Positions 36,572 through 45,888 of a DNA stretch of 64,000 bases are shown one piece after another. A model generated the notes under the pieces. It made no database searches and was not told the DNA's origin. It saw only the letters and a program-made list of their open reading frames with translations. The stretch comes from Thermococcus sp. (lineage in GTDB: Archaea; Methanobacteriota_B; Thermococci; Thermococcales; Thermococcaceae). The DNA lies in NCBI RefSeq assembly GCF_017656495.1, contig NZ_JACDNS010000002.1, positions 124,001 through 188,000 on the forward strand, read 5' to 3'. Numbering within the stretch: position 1 is the first letter of the stretch; each line of letters begins with the position of its first letter. Made by a program: the position numbers and the translations under genes.

Positions 36572-37819
36572 TCATAAAAGAGCTAAAATCGCCATAACTT
36601 TTGCATCCTCTACCATGTTGTCTATTCTCGCATACTCATTTGGTTGGTGAGCTGTTTCATCGCATGTACACCATACAACTGCTGGGATTCCAAGCATTCT
36701 GAAGTAGGCTGCAAAAGTCCCCCCACCAATTCCACCAACTTTAGCTTCCTTGTTTCTCAGGATTTTAATGGCTTCTTGGAGCAATTTTACTATTTCGCTA
36801 TCTTTTGGTGTTGGCTCTGGAGCATCGACCCTTTGCATAACTTCAATTTCAATCTTTGCTCCTCTATACTTTTCTTCTATTTCTTTTGCGAGTTCTTTTG
36901 CATCATTTAGAATATCATCAAGATTGTAGTTTGGTAAAACACGGCAATCAAAGACTATCTCATGCTCTCCCGGAGCTATGTTTGGAGCATCTGACGGATT
37001 CCTACCCATTGTTGGTTCAAAAGTGCTCTCCGGTGGATCGAAAATTTCGTCCTTTGCATCGTATTTCTCATGGAGGAATTTGTCAAGTTTATAACCATAC
37101 TCTAAAGCAATGCGATGAGCATTAAGCCCCTTATCTGGCATGCTTGCGTGAACCTGTTTTCCTTTGAACTTAATCTTCATCCAAAGTATGCTCTTTTCTG
37201 CTATCTCAATGAAGGTTCCTTCTTCATTTCCACCATCTGGAACTAATACAAGGTCATCTTTTCTGAAAAGCTCTGGATGATTCTCCATAAGCCATTTTAT
37301 CCCATATTCACTTCCTGTTTCCTCATCACTCACAAATGCGAGGATTACTGTCCTCTTTGGTCTTATGCCGAGATTCATAAGGGCTTTCACAGCATATAGG
37401 GATGCAACTAGGCTTTGTCCATTGTCCTCGCTACCTCTTCCATAAACTTTTCCATCTTTAACAAGTGGCTTAAAAGGTTCTGTTACAGTCCATTTGCTTA
37501 AGTCTCCTGGGGGAACTACATCTAAGTGAGTTAGAATCCATAAGCGTGGGCTTCTTTCTCCCTGCTCTCCATAGTAGTATGCCAAAATGTTTGGTCTCAC
37601 ACCGTTTTTAGCCCGTTCATCTGGAGCATCATAACGCTCAATCTTATCAAAGCCCCAATCTTTTATGATTTCTAAAAGCTTTTCTGCCTTGTCGTATTCT
37701 CCTTCATATCCATAATCTGGGCTTATAGCTGGAATTTTGATAAGTTCAATTAATGTTTGGACCATAGTATCTCTAAACTTTTCAATTTCCTCAGAAACTT
37801 TCTTAATGACCTCTTCCAT
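36572..37819 (-). CDS. M20 family metallopeptidase (ArgE/DapE type)
   Basis: Zinc-dependent amidohydrolase, 415 residues. The metal ligands appear in LTHLDVVPPG (His, near residue 95), GRGSEDNGQS (Asp, near 130) and SDEETGSEYG (the catalytic Glu pair, near 165), with a dimerisation domain in the middle (KQVHASMPDKGLNAH) and a late His in ETAHQPNEY. Family members remove acyl groups from amino acids or act as carboxy- or dipeptidases; the substrate is unknown. ATG 37819 is preferred since GGTGA lies five bases upstream; a start at 37834 is possible. Confidence 0.87.
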   Translation of the reverse strand: MEEVIKKVSEEIEKFRDTMVQTLIELIKIPAISPDYGYEGEYDKAEKLLEIIKDWGFDKIERYDAPDERAKNGVRPNILAYYYGEQGERSPRLWILTHLDVVPPGDLSKWTVTEPFKPLVKDGKVYGRGSEDNGQSLVASLYAVKALMNLGIRPKRTVILAFVSDEETGSEYGIKWLMENHPELFRKDDLVLVPDGGNEEGTFIEIAEKSILWMKIKFKGKQVHASMPDKGLNAHRIALEYGYKLDKFLHEKYDAKDEIFDPPESTFEPTMGRNPSDAPNIAPGEHEIVFDCRVLPNYNLDDILNDAKELAKEIEEKYRGAKIEIEVMQRVDAPEPTPKDSEIVKLLQEAIKILRNKEAKVGGIGGGTFAAYFRMLGIPAVVWCTCDETAHQPNEYARIDNMVEDAKVMAILALL

Positions 37820-37957
37820 AAGCTTCACCATCATAGGCTTACTCTTGAGCTTTTAAACTATTTTTGGTCAGATTAGTAAAATTCTGTTGGCCAAATGTCT
37901 TATATATCCTTCTGAGGTAAACATTTAACATCTGAAAAAAGAATGGGAGGTAAAGGC

Positions 37958-38770
37958 ATGATAGAGATAACCTTTCTGGGCAGCGGTGGAGGCAGATTCA
38001 TAACAATAACGCAGACTCGTTCTACCGGAGGATTCTTCATAAAAGCAAGCAAGAAAATTTACGTCGATCCTGGACCAGGAGCGCTTGTAAGGGCTTGGCG
38101 ATACAAAATTGATCCAAGACGAATTGATGTTCTCTTTGTATCTCATAGGCATACTGACCACTGTAACGATGTGGAAGTTATGCTTGAGGGCATAACTATG
38201 GGTGTAACGAAAAAAAGAGGAATTCTAATAGCATCTAAAAGCGTTGTTCAGGGAGATGAGGCCCATACTCCTGCGGTTTCAAAGTACCATCTTGAGTCCC
38301 TGGAAGAAATTTATACTCCAAATCCCGGGGATAAGTTCATTCTTGGGGAAGAAGAGATGATAATAACGCCTGCAGTGCATGCAGACCCTACAACTATTGG
38401 CTTCCGACTTAAGACTAGATATGGTGATATCTCATATATCCCAGATACTCAGTATTTTGATGAGCTTAAAAAATGGCATGAAGGAGCAAGAGTCATGATA
38501 GCGGCTATAACCCGACCAAAGGACATGAGAATTCCATATCACTTGTGTACTGAGGATGTAGTTTATATGTTAAAAGAAATGAAAGAAAAACCAGAATTAT
38601 TAATTATGAACCACATAGGCATGAAGATGCACTTTGCAAATCCATACAAGGAGGCAAAGTTCATTGAGAATGTCACTGGAGTGAAAACTTTGGTTGCAAA
38701 AGAGGGCTTTAGAGTTACACTTGGAAAAGAAATAAGATTAAAAACGCTGAGACCAGCTAGGTGGATTTAG
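37958..38770 (+). CDS. Metallo-beta-lactamase fold hydrolase
   Basis: 270-residue MBL-fold protein with the metal motif HRHTDHCND near residue 64, a later HADP near 143, a DTQ near 166 and NHIGMKMHF near 223. It begins IEITFLGSGGG like RNase Z and related proteins but lacks the exosite arm of RNase Z. GGGAGGT precedes the ATG, and CTTATATATCC at about 37898-37908 is the likely promoter. The 3' end overlaps the convergent phosphohexomutase gene by 14 bases. Substrate unknown. Confidence 0.78.
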   Translation: MIEITFLGSGGGRFITITQTRSTGGFFIKASKKIYVDPGPGALVRAWRYKIDPRRIDVLFVSHRHTDHCNDVEVMLEGITMGVTKKRGILIASKSVVQGDEAHTPAVSKYHLESLEEIYTPNPGDKFILGEEEMIITPAVHADPTTIGFRLKTRYGDISYIPDTQYFDELKKWHEGARVMIAAITRPKDMRIPYHLCTEDVVYMLKEMKEKPELLIMNHIGMKMHFANPYKEAKFIENVTGVKTLVAKEGFRVTLGKEIRLKTLRPARWI

Positions 38771-40115
38771 CAACCTCAACAGCCTTTGAAACTATACCGT
38801 AAGCTAATTCAAAGAGCTCTTTCATTCTTTTTTCTGTTTGCCCTTCCACGACAACTCTAATTTTTGGCTCTGTTCCTGAGGGTCTAACCAAGACCCATGA
38901 GCCATCGTTGAGATTGAGCCTTATTCCAGAAATTGTGAGGACTTCTTCAATTTCATCCTTTAGTTTCTTCTCAAGCTCGTTTTTTGCGGTTTCCATGACT
39001 TTTGGCTTCAGCTCATCTGGACATTTGACGTTTTTCTTTATGAGAGGGTATTGAGGTATTTCTTTGACAATCTCGGATAGTGGTTTTCCTTCTTCGTCAA
39101 TAAGTTTGATTAGGAGGCCCATTGTTATAAAACTGTCAATCCACATTCCAAATTTTGGATGAATGAACTTCCAAGGCTCAGCAGCGAAAATTGCATGATA
39201 CTTCTTTATGCCGTCATGGAGCTGGCCTAAAGGTACACGATAAACTTTTCCACCTGCATCTTGAACAACTTTGTCAATTCTGAAGCTCGTATTTATGGAG
39301 GTAACAACAACTCCTCCGTTGTTCTCTTCTACATAGAGCTTTGCAAAAAGAGCAATTAGTGTATCCTCTGGAATATAGTTGCCCTTTTCATCAAAAACGG
39401 CTAATCTATCAGCATCGCCATCTTGGGCTATTGCTAAATCTACTCCGAGTTCTCTAACAAGATTTCCAAGATACGCTATATTCTCGTATCTTGGTTCTGG
39501 TTTTCTGCCTGGAAAGTGTCCATCTAAATGGGCATTAATTGAAATTACCTTTACACCCATCTCTCTAAGGAGATACGGAGCTATTACGCTGCCAGCACCA
39601 TTGGCTCCGTCATATAAAATTTTGAGACTTGTTTCATGCTTTACAAACTCTAAGACTGCATTAATGTACTCGTTCTTTAAGTCACGCCTCTCAATTTTTC
39701 CAATTTCATCCCACTTTGCCTTTTTGTAGCTTTGAGAAAAGATTATTTTTTCAAGTTCTTCTTCCTGCTCAAGATAAAATTCAATGCCATTTTCATTAAA
39801 CACCTTGATGCCGTTGTCTGTTGGTGGATTGTGTGAAGCGGTTATCATAACTCCTGCATCGCTCAGCTTGTTAGTTGCCCATGCAAGCATTGGGGTTGGG
39901 ATTAAACCGAGTTCTATGACATCACATCCAGTGCTCAGTAGTCCGCTTATGAGGGCAGCTTCCAGCATTATACTTGAAGTCCTGGCATCCCTAGCAACTG
40001 CAACCTTCCCAGAATTAATGTACGTTCCTAAGGCTTTTCCAACATTTAATGCCAGTTCTGGGGTTACCTTAGAATCAATAGGACCTCTAATTCCGGCTGT
40101 TCCAAAAAGCTTCAT
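38757..40115 (-). CDS. Phosphohexomutase (phosphoglucosamine/phosphomannomutase family)
   Basis: 452-residue alpha-D-phosphohexomutase. The four conserved sites are in order: TASHNPP (catalytic phosphoserine, near residue 94), DGDADRLA (Mg2+, near 235), the sugar loop in FAAEPWKFIHP near 322 and RPSGTEPKIRV (phosphate, near 411). Family members in Thermococcales act on glucosamine, mannose or glucose phosphates; sequence alone does not separate them. The promoter GATATATAAAGC lies about 30 bases upstream, with GGTGGTG as SD. Confidence 0.88.
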   Translation of the reverse strand: MKLFGTAGIRGPIDSKVTPELALNVGKALGTYINSGKVAVARDARTSSIMLEAALISGLLSTGCDVIELGLIPTPMLAWATNKLSDAGVMITASHNPPTDNGIKVFNENGIEFYLEQEEELEKIIFSQSYKKAKWDEIGKIERRDLKNEYINAVLEFVKHETSLKILYDGANGAGSVIAPYLLREMGVKVISINAHLDGHFPGRKPEPRYENIAYLGNLVRELGVDLAIAQDGDADRLAVFDEKGNYIPEDTLIALFAKLYVEENNGGVVVTSINTSFRIDKVVQDAGGKVYRVPLGQLHDGIKKYHAIFAAEPWKFIHPKFGMWIDSFITMGLLIKLIDEEGKPLSEIVKEIPQYPLIKKNVKCPDELKPKVMETAKNELEKKLKDEIEEVLTISGIRLNLNDGSWVLVRPSGTEPKIRVVVEGQTEKRMKELFELAYGIVSKAVEVAKST

Positions 40116-40145
40116 AACACCACCAAGTTAATGTATGGCTTTGCT

Positions 40146-40553
40146 TTATATATCTTTAGTCTCCCATTTGTAAATTACTAACCCCTTGTAATTTTCGAGC
40201 TTCATACATTTTGGCACGGCATCTGTTGAAAATGGAACTATGTAGAGAGGAGTTTTAATGATTCGGGCAAGCTTCAGAAGATGTGGCATCATTTCTGGTG
40301 TTGGTCGAATAGAATAAATTGCATTTGCATCATTATAAATTTCAAGTTGAGGGCTAAAAATGTCATCAACAACGGCATTTAATTTCAACTCTTTTGCTCT
40401 TTCAATAGCTTTTGGATTCCAGTCCACAACGAGGACATCAAATCCCAACTCTTTTAACTTTAATGCGGCTTTAAAATTAAAGCCAACTCCGATTTCAATG
40501 ATTTTTCCTTTCTTAAATTTTTGTGCAAGGTATTCTGCAAGCTTCTCATACAT
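40146..40553 (-). CDS. UPF0146 family protein
   Basis: 135-residue protein of the archaeal UPF0146 family. It has a small Rossmann-like N-terminal part (IIEIGVGFNFKAALKL; VVDWNPKAIERA) like the first half of a methyltransferase but no visible catalytic motif. There is no SD; TTTTTAAAGC about 25 bases upstream suggests a leaderless mRNA. Function unknown. Confidence 0.8.
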   Translation of the reverse strand: MYEKLAEYLAQKFKKGKIIEIGVGFNFKAALKLKELGFDVLVVDWNPKAIERAKELKLNAVVDDIFSPQLEIYNDANAIYSIRPTPEMMPHLLKLARIIKTPLYIVPFSTDAVPKCMKLENYKGLVIYKWETKDI

Positions 40554-40586
40554 GGTAGAGAGAAAGAAAAGAAGCTTTAAAAATCT

Positions 40587-41714
40587 TTAGAAAATTGCTT
40601 TCTCAGTTTTCTTGTCAAAGATGTGCACTTTCTTCATGTCAAAGACGACATCAACTTCCTGACCCTCTTTTACCATTGATTCAGCGTGGAATGCACCGAC
40701 AAAAGTTATGTTTCCGACTCTTAGGTGAACAATCCTTTCACTTCCCAAGTTTTCAACTATATCCACTACAGCCCTAACCATGTTTTCTCCTGGGATTTTA
40801 ACCTGTGCGAACATGGCGTCGTAGAGGTCTTCTGGTCTTATACCGAAAATCACTTCCTTACCAATATAATTGAGCTCTCTTAGGACTTCTGCTTGATCTT
40901 CGAGAAGCTTAAGCCTAAATTCTCCAAAGTCGACCCAGACCCCTCTCTCATCTTCAACAATTGAAGCATCGAGGAAGTTCATTGCAGGTGACCCGATAAA
41001 GCCACCAACAAAAACGTTTGCTGGCTTGTTGTAAACTTCATCTGGTGTTCCAACTTGCTGTAAGACACCTTGATTTATGACGGCAATTCTGTCACCCATT
41101 GTCATTGCTTCGACCTGATCATGGGTAACATAGATTGTAGTAACCCCAAGTTGTCTTTGTAACTTCTTTAACTCCGCTCTCATCTTTACTCTAAGCTTTG
41201 CATCAAGGTTTGAGAGAGGCTCATCCATGAGGAAGACTTGTGGTTTTCTTACAATAGCTCTTCCCAAAGCTACCCTCTGTCTCTGACCACCTGAGAGTTC
41301 TCTCGGCTTTCTCTTTAACAGCTCAGTCAAACCGAGCATTTCTGCAACTTCTCTTACTCTTTTGTCTATCTCTTGCTTTGGAACTTTTCTGAGCTTGAGT
41401 GGGAAAGCAATGTTATCATAAACTGTCATGTGTGGATAAAGAGCATAGCTCTGGAAAACCATCGCAATATCTCTATCCTTTGGAGGGACAAAGACACCTT
41501 TTTCTGGATCAGCTACTAACTTGTCCCCAACGTATATCTGTCCCTTTGTTGGCTCTTCTAATCCTGCAATCATTCTGAGTGTTGTTGTTTTTCCACAACC
41601 ACTGGGACCAAGGAGAATCATGAATTCCCCGTCTTTTATGTGGAGGTTCATATCTTGAACTGCAACTACTTCACCGAACTTTTTCCACACATTTATCAAC
41701 TTAACCTCTGCCAT
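40587..41714 (-). CDS. malK: Maltodextrin ABC importer ATPase
   Basis: Energises the MalEFG importer. The 375-residue protein has Walker A GPSGCGKTT near residue 38, the signature LSGGQRQR near 137, Walker B VFLMDEPLSNLD near 157, TTIYVTHDQ, and a C-terminal MOP/regulatory domain (about 240-375). Length matches T. litoralis MalK. ATG 41714 follows GAGGTGG. It lies behind amylopullulanase in the same direction but has its own promoter with a strong palindrome, so it can be controlled apart from malEFG-apu. Confidence 0.92.
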   Translation of the reverse strand: MAEVKLINVWKKFGEVVAVQDMNLHIKDGEFMILLGPSGCGKTTTLRMIAGLEEPTKGQIYVGDKLVADPEKGVFVPPKDRDIAMVFQSYALYPHMTVYDNIAFPLKLRKVPKQEIDKRVREVAEMLGLTELLKRKPRELSGGQRQRVALGRAIVRKPQVFLMDEPLSNLDAKLRVKMRAELKKLQRQLGVTTIYVTHDQVEAMTMGDRIAVINQGVLQQVGTPDEVYNKPANVFVGGFIGSPAMNFLDASIVEDERGVWVDFGEFRLKLLEDQAEVLRELNYIGKEVIFGIRPEDLYDAMFAQVKIPGENMVRAVVDIVENLGSERIVHLRVGNITFVGAFHAESMVKEGQEVDVVFDMKKVHIFDKKTEKAIF

Positions 41715-41733
41715 CAAGTCCACCTCAGTTTGT

Positions 41734-41775
41734 GTTTACTTTTAGTAAACATGAGGATTTCATGGTATAAATAAG
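41734..41775 (-). promoter_or_regulatory. malK promoter with TrmB-type operator
   Basis: The minus-strand TATA is CTTATTTATACC (41775-41764). About 25 bases downstream, at the expected transcript start, is the perfect 17-bp inverted repeat GTTTACT-TTT-AGTAAAC (41734-41750). Its core TACT-N3-AGTA matches the operator I recall for TrmB at the trehalose/maltose operon of T. litoralis and P. furiosus. No TrmB gene other than the Tgr-like one is complete in this window. Confidence 0.65.
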
Positions 41776-41816
41776 TTTTGATGTAAAACTCCTAAAAATA
41801 TAGAGGAGAGGGGGTA

Positions 41817-44800
41817 TCATTTTCTTTTCCTCAGCAACACTGGTAATAATGCAAGTCCAATAATTAGTGCTGGTCCACAGATTCCAGTTTCAGTTGGTGA
41901 AGTTTCACTTGGACTTGATGAAGTAGTTGTAGTTTCACTTGGAGTGCTTGTTGTTGTAGTAGTGCTTGTTTCCTTTGTAGTTGTGGTTTGTGTTGTGGTG
42001 GTAGTTTCTTTGGTAGTTGTTTCTGTTTCAGTTTCGGTTGGCGTTGGCTTTTCTTCTGCTTTGGCTCCCTTTATTATTGGAATCATGAGAACAACAGCTC
42101 TCTTTCCAGCTTTTGCGTCATAGCTACTAAGCATCTCTTCTTGTGTTGGTTTGAATCCTTCTGGAACTAGGAGATCATAAACTCTTGGAGCAACGTTGTT
42201 TATTACGGCATCTGGTTCTGCTCCACCACCTTTCCACTCTTCAGCTTGGACAGCAACAGGTCTCCATTTGTCTGGACCATAGCCGTCTTGAGAGCCTACA
42301 AGCACGGCTCCATAGAGTCCGTACTCTTCATTAATCTGGAGATACTTTTTAGGTAACTCAACAATAATTGCGTTTCTCGTCGGATCTGCTGATATCTTCA
42401 TTTCTCCTTGAATTGGCTTCTCTCCGGGCACAACGATTATATTTCCATAATCCCAGCCGGCAATCCTCAGTGCAACATCCCATGGATGATTTGGATCAAG
42501 GTCAACGTTTGAACCTGGTCCGTCTGGGAACATTTTGATTGCTGACGTGTTTCCTCCCTCTTTGAAGTCGAAATAAACTTCAATGATTTGTAAGCTGAAA
42601 CCATTTGGCCCGTTCCATGGATTGTCTCCAAGCTCCTTAAAGTAGAACTCAAGCTTCCAGTAGTCATTCTCTTCCGTCATCTTGAACTTGAGGAGGTCTA
42701 GGTGGTGTGGAACGAACACTTTGTTTAGGGCGTAGGTATATGTTCCTGGACCATGATCATCGCCTTCTGGGTCTTTGATGACGATTCCGGTCTTGAGCAT
42801 TGGGAGCATCTTAACTGTGGCGAGCTTGATGTTCTTTGCATCATAGCTGCTGAGCATTTCTTCTTGTGTTGGCTTGTATCCTGGTGGAACGAGTAAATCG
42901 TAAACTCTTGGAGCAACGTTGTTTATTACTGCATCAGGCTCTGCTCCACCACCTTTCCATTCCTCAGCTTGGACAGCAACAGGTCTCCACTTATCTGGAC
43001 CATATCCATCTTGAGAACCAACTAATACAGCACCGTAAAGTCCGTAATCCTCGTTGATTTGTATGTATTTCTTAGGTACTCTCACGATTATTGCGTTCTT
43101 AACTGGATCAGCTGAAATTTGAAGCTCCCCTTGGATTGCAGTTCCGTCTGGGAGGACAATTAAGTTTCCATAATCCCAGCCGGCTATTCTGAAGGCAACG
43201 TCCCAAGGATGTTCTGGATCGAGCTGTACATTGCTTCCTGGTCCGTCTGGGAACATTTTGATTGCTGACGTGTTTCCTTCCTCTTTGAAGTCAAAGTAGA
43301 CTTCAATTATCTGCAAGCTGAAACCATTTGGTCCATTCCATGGATTGTCCCCAAGCTCCTTAAAGTAGAATTCCATGACATATGCATCTGTTTGTTCAAG
43401 CATTCTGAATCTGAGCAAGTCTAAGTGATGCGGAACGAATACTTTATTTGTCGCATATGTGTAAGTTCCTGGGCCATGATCATCTCCTTCAACATCGACC
43501 ATGTCAATAATTGGAACGCCTTTAACTTCCATTGGGAGCTTCAGCTCGATTGGAAGTGTTATCGTCTCAAGCTCTCCGTCTTTTACAGTTGATACTGCAA
43601 AGTAGAAGTCTTCTGGACTCTCTATGTAATCAAATGGTACAATTATCTCAACATTGCCATTCTCAACCTTTACAGTAGCTTCTCCAATCTTTTCACTCGT
43701 TTCGTAGTCCTTAGCTTCACAAATCTCAGCCTTTCCATCTTTATACACAACGTGCTTGGTGATCATGATTCCAATGCTGTCTTTATTGTATGGGAATAGC
43801 TCGTATCTGAACTCCTTTGGCTTTTCTTGGAGCAGTGTGAAGGTATTTCCAAATATTTTATCTTTCTCATAAATGCTGATTTCAAACTGCTCTGGGGCGT
43901 TCTTTACTATGAAGTGCATTCCTTCGCTATCGAAGTAAATCTCGACTCCTCCAGCTGTTGCTGACTGGCTTGTGTAGATCTTCTTTTCTCCTTCTCCAAG
44001 GCCCTCTATGGCCCTAATCCTATAAGGTTGCCCATCGGGGAAGTAATTTCCATAAAGATAGCTTGGGGGTTCGATTTTTGCGAATTTATACATCTCGTAG
44101 AGATAAATTTTCAGATATCTATCAAAGGCTTCTTCACCACTCACAAACTGATCGCTTCCATACCACCAGAACCAGTCACTCGCTTCAGCCCTTAGCAGGT
44201 ATTCGTAAGCTTTATTCCACTCTTCTTGGGACATCTTGTCTTTGTTTTCAAATAGGGCTTTTCTCGCTAAATAGAGCCAGTACCAGCCGATATTCTCCTG
44301 TGGCTCGCCTATCCAAGTGCTTAGTGTTCCGTCAACCCAGCTTGACTCAATCCACTGCTGTGGTTCCTTAACACCCACCATGTCATAGAGTTCATTTAGG
44401 CTCTTTGCCTCGAGGAGCTTCTTCACTTTGTCCTCTGTTGATAAATCTAAGCGTTCAAACTCCTTTGGAGTGAGTTTGTTTGCTTTATCTCCATAGAGCT
44501 GTATGTATTCGCTCGGCGTCAGCGTTCTAATCAATCCTTGCTCTTGCAGCTCAGTAAGCCTCTTGTAAAGCTGCTCAAGGAAAATCTTTCCGTCATATGG
44601 GTAATGCTCCCATGGGTTTTCTCCATCAAGGGTTATGACGTAAACCAAGCTTCCATCATAGTTCTGCTTTTGAATCTTCAAGAGCTCGTTGACGAAGTCT
44701 TCAACAGCATCGTACTGGTTCATTCCGCTGTATCTGAAACCAACCCTGTCGCTTAAGTCGTGGTTTCTTGGGAAGAGATAAATCTTCTTCCCGTTGAATT

Positions 44801-45878
44801 CAGCAACCCAAGGCTTGTAGTAGTTCTCAATGCTGTATGGAATTCCCATCCTTTCAAGAACGAGCTGGTCTGTCATGACCCACTGCCAGCCGTTTTCTGC
44901 CAAAATCTCAAGTGTCTTGTCATTTAAAGCACTCTCAGCTGCCCATCCACCCTTTGGCTCAACTTTTCCTCCACCCAAATACTCCTTATACAGCTCATTA
45001 GCTTTCTTGACGTGGGCATCAAAGTCGCTCTCCCAGCCAAAATCATTCAAAATTGGTCCAATCGGGTGAGCATATGGAACTACTGTAACCTCAACATTTC
45101 CATTGCCTAAGAGGAGGTTTATTTTTTCGTGCTCTTCAAATGTGTGGTTGAGAAGCCACATCTGGTGTTGCAGAACTGTTTTGACGTCATCTTTTGTATA
45201 TCCGCCTGTATTTCTCTTTTCATAGATTGCTTTCAAGTCATCGTGCATCATTATGTAGTTGTAATCAATCCAAGCTAAGTTGAAGAGAACTGCCAAATCA
45301 ATGTAGTCTTGCTCTGTAAATTCAGCAGTAATCTTTTTCTTCCGCTCCTCTAATGGTAAGCCTCCATACATGGCAAACGCCTTGTTCCTCTTGTCTTTAA
45401 GCTCGGTATAGCGCTTCCAGAAGCTCCTTATTGGGTTTCCGTTCTTGTCCGTAACTGGCTCTCCATTCCATGGAATTGTGTGGTCAAAGAATCCTCCTGG
45501 AGCTTGGAGCATGAACCACTTGTCGTCAACTGTCAGAGGTTCCCCATTTGCTATTTTTTCAGTGATTATCTGATATGTGTCCTTCTTGCCGTTCATGTAG
45601 TCTGCTAACTGAGCAATCAAAGAACCGGATAAATCAATTGTGGCATGTACTTCGGGATATTTGCTTAGATAATATGCCATCTTCCAATAGTTGTTTGCCG
45701 CATGAAGTCTAACCCATGGCCTTGTATATACATCTTGGATTGGATCATAATAATATGGCTGATGTTGATGCCATACAATTATGACATTCAACGGCTTTGG
45801 TTCTTCAGCTCTTGCTGGAACTGCTAAAGTGCTGAAGAGAACTAAAAAAATTGCAAATATGGAAAGTAACTTCCTCAT
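41817..45878 (-). CDS. apu: Amylopullulanase, GH57, with CGP-CTERM tail
   Basis: Secreted enzyme cutting alpha-1,4 and alpha-1,6 bonds of starch and pullulan. 1353 residues: signal peptide 1-25 (ends ARA); GH57 catalytic domain with HQHQPYY near residue 40, GGWAAESALN with the nucleophile Glu, and TLDGENPWEHY with the acid/base Asp; a linker region; two nearly identical C-terminal modules of about 240 residues (each starting EGDDHGPGTYTY, coded about 42800-43530 and 42075-42800) resembling glucodextranase-type DOMON modules; a Thr/Ser-rich linker; and the tail GICGPALIIGLALLPVLL-RKRK. ATG 45878 follows GAGGTGA. It lies 11 bases after malG. Confidence 0.93.
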   Translation of the reverse strand: MRKLLSIFAIFLVLFSTLAVPARAEEPKPLNVIIVWHQHQPYYYDPIQDVYTRPWVRLHAANNYWKMAYYLSKYPEVHATIDLSGSLIAQLADYMNGKKDTYQIITEKIANGEPLTVDDKWFMLQAPGGFFDHTIPWNGEPVTDKNGNPIRSFWKRYTELKDKRNKAFAMYGGLPLEERKKKITAEFTEQDYIDLAVLFNLAWIDYNYIMMHDDLKAIYEKRNTGGYTKDDVKTVLQHQMWLLNHTFEEHEKINLLLGNGNVEVTVVPYAHPIGPILNDFGWESDFDAHVKKANELYKEYLGGGKVEPKGGWAAESALNDKTLEILAENGWQWVMTDQLVLERMGIPYSIENYYKPWVAEFNGKKIYLFPRNHDLSDRVGFRYSGMNQYDAVEDFVNELLKIQKQNYDGSLVYVITLDGENPWEHYPYDGKIFLEQLYKRLTELQEQGLIRTLTPSEYIQLYGDKANKLTPKEFERLDLSTEDKVKKLLEAKSLNELYDMVGVKEPQQWIESSWVDGTLSTWIGEPQENIGWYWLYLARKALFENKDKMSQEEWNKAYEYLLRAEASDWFWWYGSDQFVSGEEAFDRYLKIYLYEMYKFAKIEPPSYLYGNYFPDGQPYRIRAIEGLGEGEKKIYTSQSATAGGVEIYFDSEGMHFIVKNAPEQFEISIYEKDKIFGNTFTLLQEKPKEFRYELFPYNKDSIGIMITKHVVYKDGKAEICEAKDYETSEKIGEATVKVENGNVEIIVPFDYIESPEDFYFAVSTVKDGELETITLPIELKLPMEVKGVPIIDMVDVEGDDHGPGTYTYATNKVFVPHHLDLLRFRMLEQTDAYVMEFYFKELGDNPWNGPNGFSLQIIEVYFDFKEEGNTSAIKMFPDGPGSNVQLDPEHPWDVAFRIAGWDYGNLIVLPDGTAIQGELQISADPVKNAIIVRVPKKYIQINEDYGLYGAVLVGSQDGYGPDKWRPVAVQAEEWKGGGAEPDAVINNVAPRVYDLLVPPGYKPTQEEMLSSYDAKNIKLATVKMLPMLKTGIVIKDPEGDDHGPGTYTYALNKVFVPHHLDLLKFKMTEENDYWKLEFYFKELGDNPWNGPNGFSLQIIEVYFDFKEGGNTSAIKMFPDGPGSNVDLDPNHPWDVALRIAGWDYGNIIVVPGEKPIQGEMKISADPTRNAIIVELPKKYLQINEEYGLYGAVLVGSQDGYGPDKWRPVAVQAEEWKGGGAEPDAVINNVAPRVYDLLVPEGFKPTQEEMLSSYDAKAGKRAVVLMIPIIKGAKAEEKPTPTETETETTTKETTTTTQTTTTKETSTTTTTSTPSETTTTSSSPSETSPTETGICGPALIIGLALLPVLLRKRK

Positions 45879-45888
45879 TTCATTCACC

